A DNA stretch of 17,535 nt from assembly GCA_900321775.1 (NCBI GenBank), contig ONXE01000015.1, positions 1-17,535 on the forward strand, written 5' to 3'. Shown piece by piece: positions 7,147 to 12,718 of this stretch; the first letter of the stretch is position 1; each line of letters begins with the position of its first letter. Origin of the DNA: an uncultured Bacteroidales bacterium (GTDB lineage Bacteria; Bacteroidota; Bacteroidia; Bacteroidales; Paludibacteraceae). Below the pieces are notes generated by a model, which ran no database searches, was not told where the DNA came from, and worked only from the letters and a program-made list of their open reading frames with translations. Made by a program: the position numbers and the translations under genes.

Positions 7147-8479
7147 CAGAGACGACGTGCAAACGAGACGAGTCGGTATAAGGCACCTCGATGGTCAGTT
7201 CGCGTGTCTCGCCCGGCAACAAGCCACGAAGCGATTCTGCGCTGCGTGTGCCGCCAATAGCGAAATACACATCTTTATATATAGGCGCGACGCCCGCGTT
7301 CGTGACGCGCAGGCGCGTACGCGAGCCGTTGACGGCAGCCGAGAGCAGCTTGATACGATAGCCCGAAGCCAGACCGGCCTCCAGGAAACGCTCGGCAGTA
7401 CCGTACTTGCCTCCGGGCGCGTCGTTGGCTATCATGAAGGTGATATGATACTTGGCAGCCTGTTCCTCCCATGTGTGGCCGTACAGACCTGCGGGGTTGA
7501 GGAACTCGCGCTGGTCGCGACTGGTGTAGTAACTGACCTCGCCTCCGCACACGCCTGTTTTCCAACGCGTACCGCGACCAATAGCCTGCCAGCACTCCTC
7601 GTTGTAACCACCTTCGTGGTCTTTGTGCATGAACGAGTCGTCGAAGTTGCCGAAGGTGAGGTTCATCAGTTCCGAAGAGTTCACGATAGGCGTATAGGAC
7701 TCGTCCGCTGCGTCGATGCTAATGAGCCAGGGGATAGGCATCACGTTAGCCAGATGCGTCAAGAACTCACGCTGGTAGGCGTGGGTCGGGAAGTTCGTGC
7801 CCAGCCGCAGTGTCGTGCCGTAGATATGGTACTCCGACCAATGGCCGAAGCCCACTTCCAGGAACGCGATGCGCGGGTCGTTGCCGTAGCGCGCGGCAAA
7901 ATCGGTGTAAAACTGCTTGGTGAACCACTGCAATTCGCTGTTGCTCCAGTCGGCGTAGTAGGTCGGCCCATCCCCGCCCGGGTCGGCACTATAGGTCTCC
8001 TGATAGTTAGGGAGCGCCTTGATATAAGCCGGCACAGCCGTTGTACCGCGTTTGCCGTCCACATCCGTGCTATTCGGGTACTCGTAGCGGAAGCGCACGA
8101 TAGCCTGGTGGTCACGCGAAGCGATGTCGTTCAGCAGGTTCTCGAACCAGGTCCAGTCATACTGGATTTGGCCGTCCTGTTTGCCTGTGACCACTTTGCA
8201 TGGCAGGCAGTAGGAGAACTCCATGCTGATGGAGTGGTTGTAGGTGTCATTCTTGCTACGAGCCTGTGCAGGCCAGAGCACCAGACCTGTCATCGGCTGG
8301 ACCTTGGTGAGGGAAGACACGATCCAAAGCCCTTGCCTCGTAGTGTCAGGAGGCGTGGGCGTGGTTGTATCTACAGGCACCTTGGTGGTGTCTTCAGGAT
8401 CGGGATCGGGAGTCACGGGGTTGTTGCCACAAGCCACGCATGTCCCCAAAGTGAGCAATATGAACAGCAGTTTTTTCAC
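7091..8479 (-). CDS. DUF4832-type surface/periplasmic lipoprotein, glycosidase-like
   Basis: A 462-residue protein. MKKLLFILLTLGTCVACGNN is a lipoprotein signal, with C17 the likely lipidated cysteine (C14 possible). A Pro/Thr/Asp-rich linker (about 20-48) follows, then a domain with aromatic- and acid-rich motifs typical of TIM-barrel glycosidase-like proteins: RFRYEYPN (129-136), YYADWSNSELQWF (about 173-185), EVGFGHWSEYH (about 208-218) and GGEVSYYTSRDQ near 320. The last ~90 residues look like an Ig-like beta domain. This is the layout of DUF4832 proteins, whose activity is not established. It lies 28 nt after trigger factor and overlaps the downstream hydrolase gene by 56 nt, so the two are probably translated together and act on the same polysaccharide or ester outside the inner membrane (inference). 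Confidence 0.82.
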   Translation of the reverse strand: MKKLLFILLTLGTCVACGNNPVTPDPDPEDTTKVPVDTTTPTPPDTTRQGLWIVSSLTKVQPMTGLVLWPAQARSKNDTYNHSISMEFSYCLPCKVVTGKQDGQIQYDWTWFENLLNDIASRDHQAIVRFRYEYPNSTDVDGKRGTTAVPAYIKALPNYQETYSADPGGDGPTYYADWSNSELQWFTKQFYTDFAARYGNDPRIAFLEVGFGHWSEYHIYGTTLRLGTNFPTHAYQREFLTHLANVMPIPWLISIDAADESYTPIVNSSELMNLTFGNFDDSFMHKDHEGGYNEECWQAIGRGTRWKTGVCGGEVSYYTSRDQREFLNPAGLYGHTWEEQAAKYHITFMIANDAPGGKYGTAERFLEAGLASGYRIKLLSAAVNGSRTRLRVTNAGVAPIYKDVYFAIGGTRSAESLRGLLPGETRELTIEVPYTDSSRLHVVSDAILPTQQIEFEADVRLE

Positions 8480-8507
8480 TTTCGAGCCGTTTCGAAAAAG
8501 TTCTTAC

Positions 8508-9623
8508 TTAATGCAGCTTGATGAAGTCTTCGTACGAGATGGCCTTTTGTTCGAGTTTCACCACGCCCTTGAGAGCCTCATAGAGTTTGTTCTCCAGGCA
8601 GCGCTCGTAGATGGCGCGAGTCTGGTTCTCGTCCTTGAGCATATCGGCGGCGAACTGCTCGAGATACTGGTCCTCGATATGAGTGAGGCCGTACTGCATG
8701 AACTGCATGCGGGCAAAGTCCTTAGCCAGGTTGTCCACGTCGGCTTTCTCGACTTTGATCTGGAACTGCTCAGCCAGTTGGTCTTTAGCCAACTGCCAAC
8801 GCAGACCGTTCAATGTCTGCTCCCACTCCTTCTCAATCTGCTCGTCGGTGAGTTCTTTGTTGGCAGTCTTGAGCCAGCGCTTCAAGAACTCCTCGGGGAA
8901 ACTGACCTTCTCCATTTTCTTCATCACGGCAGCCTTGACGTCAATGCCGAAGCGGTACTTGGCATCGTCGTCCATCTGGGCCTTCATGTCGGCTTTCACC
9001 TTCTCGCGGAACTCTTTCTCGCCCTTGACGGTACCTTCGCCGAACACTTTGTCGAACAACTCCTGATTGATCTCGGCAGGGATGATCTTCGGAGCTTTCT
9101 TCTCCTTCTTCTCAGCCTCTTCGCCTTCGGCTTTCTCTTCCTCAGGCTGCTGCTCCATCTTGCCATAACGGTTGGCGTAGGCCTCTACCTGCTTCTGCAC
9201 CATTTCGTCGGTCACCTGTACATCGTAGTAGGGGATCTTGTTGCTGGCGGTGAGCTTGCAGTTGAACTCGGGAGCCAGAGCGATGTCGAACACGAAGGTG
9301 AAGGTGTCCTGGCTGTCGAAATCGAGTTCGGGAGTCTCCTCCTCGTTGGAGAGGGGCTCGCCCAGGATATTGAGTTTTTCTTCACGAATGTAGTCGTACA
9401 GCTTCTCGCCGATCACTTTGTTGATGGTTTCAGCCAAGACGGATTTGCCGTACATTTTCTTCACCAGACTGGCGGGCACTTTACCGGGTCGGAAGCCGGG
9501 AACGTTGGCTTTCTGGCGGATAGTGCGAATCTCTTTCTCTACTTGTTCTGCGTAGTCTGCGGGCTCCACCACGAGTGTGATTTTGGCCATCAGATCTTTC
9601 GCTTCGGTCTTACTAATTTGCAT
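8508..9623 (-). CDS. tig: Trigger factor lacking the PPIase domain
   Basis: A 371-residue ribosome-associated chaperone. The N-terminal ribosome-binding domain (1-about 115) has the signature GFRPGKVP at 43-50, KKMYGKS and NILGEPL. After the first substrate-binding arm (about 120-153, up to YANRYGK) the protein goes through a low-complexity Glu/Lys stretch (about 157-178) directly into the C-terminal chaperone domain (IPAEINQELFDKVFGEG, about 181-197, to the end). Bacteroidales trigger factors are about 450 residues and carry an FKBP-like, often degenerate, PPIase domain at this place. Here about 90-100 residues are replaced by the charged linker. The frame is open, so this looks like a domain loss. 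It has its own promoter at 9688-9719. Confidence 0.9.
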   Translation of the reverse strand: MQISKTEAKDLMAKITLVVEPADYAEQVEKEIRTIRQKANVPGFRPGKVPASLVKKMYGKSVLAETINKVIGEKLYDYIREEKLNILGEPLSNEEETPELDFDSQDTFTFVFDIALAPEFNCKLTASNKIPYYDVQVTDEMVQKQVEAYANRYGKMEQQPEEEKAEGEEAEKKEKKAPKIIPAEINQELFDKVFGEGTVKGEKEFREKVKADMKAQMDDDAKYRFGIDVKAAVMKKMEKVSFPEEFLKRWLKTANKELTDEQIEKEWEQTLNGLRWQLAKDQLAEQFQIKVEKADVDNLAKDFARMQFMQYGLTHIEDQYLEQFAADMLKDENQTRAIYERCLENKLYEALKGVVKLEQKAISYEDFIKLH

Positions 9624-9662
9624 GTTTTTATGTCTTAATTTGTTTATTTTCTGTTGCTAATC

Positions 9663-9679
9663 AGGTGTGGCACACACCT
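9663..9679 (-). other. Stem-loop at the 5' end of the tig leader
   Basis: AGGTGTG (9663-9669) and CACACCT (9673-9679) form a perfect 7-bp stem with a 3-nt loop. The tig promoter -7 box is at 9688-9696, so the hairpin falls at the very start of the predicted transcript, about 40 nt before the ATG. It may protect the mRNA 5' end. It could also be chance. Confidence 0.45.
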
Positions 9680-9687
9680 TTGCGGGT

Positions 9688-9719
9688 GCAAAGGTACTGC
9701 TTTTTTTTGACATATGCAA
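9688..9719 (-). promoter_or_regulatory. Bacteroidetes-type promoter of tig
   Basis: On the minus strand TTG (9719-9717, within CTTGCATATG) is followed after 20 nt by TACCTTTGC (9696-9688), matching TAnnTTTG. The stretch GCAGTACCTTTGC is shared with the promoter at 4309-4340. Confidence 0.75.
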
Positions 9720-9858
9720 GAAAAAAATGATTTTTTTTTATTTTGGGAAGGGAAATAATGGGTAAGGGGTACTGCTTGAAATGTGAAAGAGGTCGCTGCG
9801 CTCAAAATCACCCTGATTTTCAGTTGAACACGAATTGAATGAATGTTTACTAATCTCA

Positions 9859-9943
9859 CACAGATTCCACAGATTGCACGGATTCTCTTTTATGTCTCGC
9901 AGAAAGGGATTTTTGAACACGGATTACACGGATTGAACGGATG
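9859..9943. repeat. Two blocks of 9-nt tandem repeats (consensus CACRGATTn)
   Basis: CACAGATTC, CACAGATTG and CACGGATTC run head to tail at 9859-9885. A second block of three near-identical 9-nt units (ACACGGATT, ACACGGATT, GAACGGATG) runs at 9917-9943. The two blocks are 31 nt apart. Purpose unknown; I see them as decayed simple repeats. Confidence 0.7.
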
Positions 9944-10078
9944 GTGAGAGGGACAAGGTCAAGAATTAGAGAATTAGGAAATGTAGTTAAGACCCCGGAT
10001 AATTTTGATGAACTTATTATTTGTCCTATTCCATGTGTCTTTTTGCTTCCGGCCGGTCCGAGATGTCTCCATATTAAA

Positions 10079-10161
10079 TTCTACAACTCTATTTCTACAA
10101 CAAAGCGTTATGGGCTGATATACAGTTGATAGCGGTACATTGTGGAAATAGAGTTGTAGAA
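10079..10161. repeat. 83-bp inverted-repeat unit
   Basis: TTCTACAACTCTATTTC at 10079-10095 is repeated exactly inverted at 10145-10161. With one mismatch the arms extend to 21 nt (10079-10099 and 10141-10161), leaving a 41-nt centre. The arms are too far apart and too long for a typical terminator. It may be a MITE-like remnant, a recombinase inversion site or a structured RNA. Confidence 0.65.
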
Positions 10162-10232
10162 GTGGTAAAATACTTTTATGCTGGCTTGTTTGCTGAAGGA
10201 GCATCCGTTAGTTGAGTAGGGCGTGAAACGAC

Positions 10233-10296
10233 AAGATGACCATAGGAGCAGCGGGGTTGCCTCATCTTATGGTCATCTTATGGTCATGTTATGGTT
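10233..10296. repeat. 11-nt tandem repeat with an inverted partner
   Basis: ATCTTATGGTC occurs at 10264-10274 and 10275-10285, followed by the variant ATGTTATGGTT at 10286-10296. The complement of the repeat, AAGATGACCATA at 10233-10244, lies upstream and pairs perfectly over 12 nt with 10268-10279. Confidence 0.65.
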
Positions 10297-10509
10297 GGGG
10301 AAGGAGGCTTGCGCAATGGAAAATGGAAAATTAGGCCGGAGGAATAAAAACAGATGCCGGATGTGAGAAATAAGCAAGAGAGTCCCAAGGGAGTCTCAGA
10401 AAGTTGTACAGACTTTTACGGAAATGAAGAAGCGAAATAGGAGAGATAAGTAAGTGAGAAGGAAGAAGTATGAAGTAAGAGGGAAGAGGGTCGAGGGAAG
10501 AAGTAAAAG

Positions 10510-10629
10510 GCCGGATGACATCCGGCACAACCACCAAGAAGGAGTCGGATAGTAGCCGGGGAAAGGAGGAAAGAGCCGACTGATAGTCGGGGCAAAAGAA
10601 GAATCTTTGCTCGGCGAGACTGCGCCGAG
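10510..10629. repeat. Cluster of GC-rich hairpins in purine-rich DNA
   Basis: Three perfect short hairpins occur within 120 nt: GCCGGAT-GAC-ATCCGGC at 10510-10526, CCGACT-GAT-AGTCGG at 10576-10590 and CTCGGCG-AGACTG-CGCCGAG at 10610-10629. The first two have 3-nt loops. The surroundings are unusually A/G-rich on the plus strand. None is followed by a convincing T run on either strand, so they look like REP-type repeats rather than terminators. Confidence 0.55.
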
Positions 10630-10654
10630 GTCTGAACAGGGGGGGGTAAAGAAT

Positions 10655-10758
10655 AATGTGACGCAATGACGCTATGAGCAACAAAAAGTATGTGGCGACG
10701 CTTTTATATTGCATAGAGTATCAGTGTGTTGCAAGAGAAAGCGTCAAAGCGTCACATT
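10655..10758. repeat. 104-bp inverted-repeat unit with GACGC motifs, just downstream of the mini-DnaE gene
   Basis: AATGTGACGCAATGACGCT at 10655-10673 is matched, inverted, by 10740-10758 with two mismatches in 19. A third partial copy, TGTGGCGACGCTTTT, is at 10691-10705. The unit ends 15 nt after the stop of the mini-DnaE gene. It may be a boundary or protein-binding element. I see no T run that would make it an intrinsic terminator. Confidence 0.55.
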
Positions 10759-10773
10759 TTATCTCAGAGTTTA

Positions 10774-11898
10774 TCAATGCATATGAGAAGTAGTCGTACG
10801 GGCATCCAAGAACTCTTCCAGATAATGTGCTTTGAGATATGCTACCTGGTAAGCGAGCCAAGTATAGCAAACGGAATGAGCTTTTAAGAAGGTAGACCTC
10901 GAATCACATATGGTTTGCCAAACACGTTCAAGGTCTTTTTCGTCATGGCCGTTCTGTGTTCCGCTGGATAAAAACCGTGTCTTCATTTCATCCACTATGG
11001 GCTGATCCATACGTCCAAGCGCCCGACGCAGCTTGTCACTTTCTGCCGGTGTGAATGAGGCTATTTGTTGAACCAATAGCATTGTTTGTTCCTGATAAAC
11101 AATTCGGCCATAGGTCTCTTTGAGACACTCTTTCATAACGGGAAGATTTTTACCTATTTCATCCTTGCGATGCTTGTTAGCAATAAATTGCGGAATCTGT
11201 TCTATTGTGGGAACTCGGTACAAGGCGTTCAGAGCGATGAGATCGTCAAAGGTCTCCGGCACAAGTTCGCGCAAGTATTTCCGTATGCCTTCCGATTCGA
11301 ACTGGAAGACACCGGCCGTGCGACCTTCACGGAAAAGGCGAAAAGTCTGTTCGTCGTTCAGAGGGATTGAGTGGATGCTCAAATCAATGCCGCGCGAATG
11401 TTTGATGTTACGCAAACTCAGTTTGATCATCGTTAAAACACAAAGACCCAATATTTGCGACCTCCCTGGATGTATTTCTCCGTAGGTCCTCGTTACATAA
11501 TCCACCACTTTTTCATGTTCGTTACACTCGAAATCTATATCAATTGTCGGTAAGGAACGACTATCAGAATAGAAACGCTCGAACAGCAAACCATATTTCA
11601 ATGGGTCAACGTCGGTTATTTTGAGACAATACAGCACGAGAGATCCTGCAGCCGAACTGCGCCCCGGGCCAACGCATATGCCCATTTCGCGTGCAGCATT
11701 CACAGTGTCAAGAATCATTAGAAGATAGTTAACAGTGTTCTCTTTGGCACATAGTGCTTGAAGCTCGGTTTCGAGACGTTGAATGAAAACTGGAGTTTGA
11801 ACGAACTCGTTTCCATATCGTTCAATGGCGCCTTGTAATACCTGTTGGCGCAACTCTTCTTTTGGCGAAGAAGAGTTTGAAGAGTGGTTGTAATTCAT
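10774..11898 (-). CDS. Mini-DnaE: DNA polymerase III alpha palm/thumb/finger remnant with altered active site
   Basis: The 374-residue protein aligns by eye along much of the DnaE polymerase core. Seen are GICVGPGRSSAAGSLVLYCL (73-92), DVDPLKYGLLFERF (96-109), PTIDIDF (117-123), GVFQFESEGIRKYLREL (196-212), ALYRVP (225-230), YGRIVYQEQ (263-271) and AHSVCYTWLAYQVAYLKAHY (340-359). Full-length DnaE is about 1,150-1,270 residues. Missing are the PHP domain, about 130 residues between the DIDF strand and the LGL strand (DYVTRTYGE is followed almost at once by QILGL), and everything after the fingers (HhH, OB, clamp-binding end). Family PDIDIDF is PTIDIDF and DFLGL is QILGL here, so two of three metal-binding aspartates are replaced. 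A DNA-binding, non-polymerising role is likely (inference). I chose ATG at 11898, 4 nt after the upstream stop; an ATG-less extension to 11931 overlaps the previous gene. Confidence 0.88.
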   Translation of the reverse strand: MNYNHSSNSSSPKEELRQQVLQGAIERYGNEFVQTPVFIQRLETELQALCAKENTVNYLLMILDTVNAAREMGICVGPGRSSAAGSLVLYCLKITDVDPLKYGLLFERFYSDSRSLPTIDIDFECNEHEKVVDYVTRTYGEIHPGRSQILGLCVLTMIKLSLRNIKHSRGIDLSIHSIPLNDEQTFRLFREGRTAGVFQFESEGIRKYLRELVPETFDDLIALNALYRVPTIEQIPQFIANKHRKDEIGKNLPVMKECLKETYGRIVYQEQTMLLVQQIASFTPAESDKLRRALGRMDQPIVDEMKTRFLSSGTQNGHDEKDLERVWQTICDSRSTFLKAHSVCYTWLAYQVAYLKAHYLEEFLDARTTTSHMH

Positions 11899-11902
11899 AT
11901 GA

Positions 11903-12655
11903 CTAATTTTTCTTTTTTTTAAATAGAGCACCTTTGCTCTTAAAGAATATTTCTCCTAATACTCCTGATGGTTTCAACTTATTAAGGAATGTCAAGCGCT
12001 TCTGAAAGTCCTCCTTCTCAATGGCTAATTTCACTGCGTCGAATGAGGTAACTTTAGCAAGTGGCAGATTGAGAAGATACTGGGCTTTTACGTAGCCTAT
12101 TTCTAAACGCTTTTGGAGTCGGGAACAAGCCTCTGTCGGGTCTTTGGACATTCGCACAAGATGAATAAACTCCTCCAAATTATCCACTACAACTCCGAGA
12201 CATTCCAACTCGTCCAGATGCCGCTTAACGGCATTGATTTCGGTGGAAACATGTCCCATCATATACCAAGCAGTGGTATGCAGCAACCGCACATTGCTAA
12301 AACGAATGCTCGTTTGGCTCGTCGAATGAAAGTCAAACGGTTCGTCATCTTCATCCTCTTCAATATACGATTTTGGATGTTCGGTAAATGTCTTTTTGAA
12401 AACATCTACATAGTGTTGCAGGAAAGCGGCGCGCTCAGGCGAGTCAGCATATTTGATCTCCTGTTCTACACTCTCAATTGGGCTAAAGCCGAAATTCTCC
12501 AAGAAGGAGAGTTCGCTGTAATTCGGCATATCAATCACGGCTTGCCCGGAAACCGTGAAGTCTAATAGATTTGGTCTTAAACTTTTACCGTCATAAGACA
12601 TTGTCGCCTCGAAGGAATTGGTTTGTTGTTGCATGATTGTGGTTGTTTTGTTCAT
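11903..12655 (-). CDS. Unknown protein with a GyrA/ParC-like coiled-coil and C-gate half
   Basis: A 250-residue protein. Residues 1-115 match no family I know and include an acidic run at 99-105. Residues about 120-228 read like the region after the tower in type IIA topoisomerase A subunits: VDNLEEFIHLVRMSKDPTEA (157-176) parallels the GyrA form DNIDEVIALIRASKT, and GYVKAQYLLNLPLAKVTSFD (187-206) parallels LSEIQAQAILDMRLRRLTGLE, followed by a second long helix (207-227). The winged-helix domain with the catalytic tyrosine and the C-terminal pinwheel are absent, so it cannot cut DNA by that route. A basic tail (KGALFKKKKN) ends the protein. It lies 63 nt after the 585-residue gene and 4 nt before the mini-DnaE gene. 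Possible roles are a dimeric DNA-binding scaffold or a gyrase-interacting decoy (inference). Confidence 0.72.
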   Translation of the reverse strand: MNKTTTIMQQQTNSFEATMSYDGKSLRPNLLDFTVSGQAVIDMPNYSELSFLENFGFSPIESVEQEIKYADSPERAAFLQHYVDVFKKTFTEHPKSYIEEDEDDEPFDFHSTSQTSIRFSNVRLLHTTAWYMMGHVSTEINAVKRHLDELECLGVVVDNLEEFIHLVRMSKDPTEACSRLQKRLEIGYVKAQYLLNLPLAKVTSFDAVKLAIEKEDFQKRLTFLNKLKPSGVLGEIFFKSKGALFKKKKN

Positions 12656-12718
12656 ATGAGATTGTATCTATTGTTATATTTGGCTGCAAAGTAGCGTAAA
12701 AAAAAGAGTCGCTAAGCA
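12656..12718 (-). promoter_or_regulatory. Spacer before the GyrA-like gene with an imperfect promoter box and a short inverted repeat
   Basis: On the minus strand GCTACTTTGCAGCC (around 12694-12681) resembles TAnnTTTGC but has one base too few, so it is a weak candidate. TAGCG (12692-12696) and CGCTA (12710-12714) are inverted around an A/T run. The two downstream genes may be read through from upstream, or have this weak internal promoter. Confidence 0.35.

Larger units (their letters stand above)
9720..10773. other. Gene-poor interval of about 1 kb rich in small repeats
   Basis: No frame here has family resemblance, good coding texture and a sensible start. The interval holds AT-rich filler, two blocks of 9-nt tandem repeats, an 83-bp and a 104-bp inverted-repeat unit, an 11-nt tandem repeat and several GC-rich 3-nt-loop hairpins in purine-rich DNA; these are listed separately. 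It separates the housekeeping block to the left from the DnaE-like cassette to the right. Confidence 0.6.

Noticed and set aside
6896..8521. 541-codon open frame on the plus strand opposite the lipoprotein and hydrolase genes
   Set aside because: It lies antisense to two genes with clear signal peptides and domain motifs; its own translation has none.
8244..9638. Long open frame on the plus strand opposite tig
   Set aside because: It is the mirror of trigger factor codon usage; its translation is Leu/His/Val-rich low-complexity with no family resemblance, and tig explains the conservation.
9859..9943. Possible CRISPR-like array
   Set aside because: Units are 9 nt and contiguous, with no spacers, no 25-40 nt repeats and no cas genes.
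9974..10204. Small open frame across the 83-bp inverted-repeat unit
   Set aside because: The translation reads through both arms of the repeat, with no start signal or family resemblance.
10331..10714. 127-codon open frame on the minus strand downstream of the mini-DnaE gene
   Set aside because: It runs through the purine-rich hairpin repeats; Ser/Leu/Pro/Phe-rich translation is what pyrimidine-rich DNA gives by chance.
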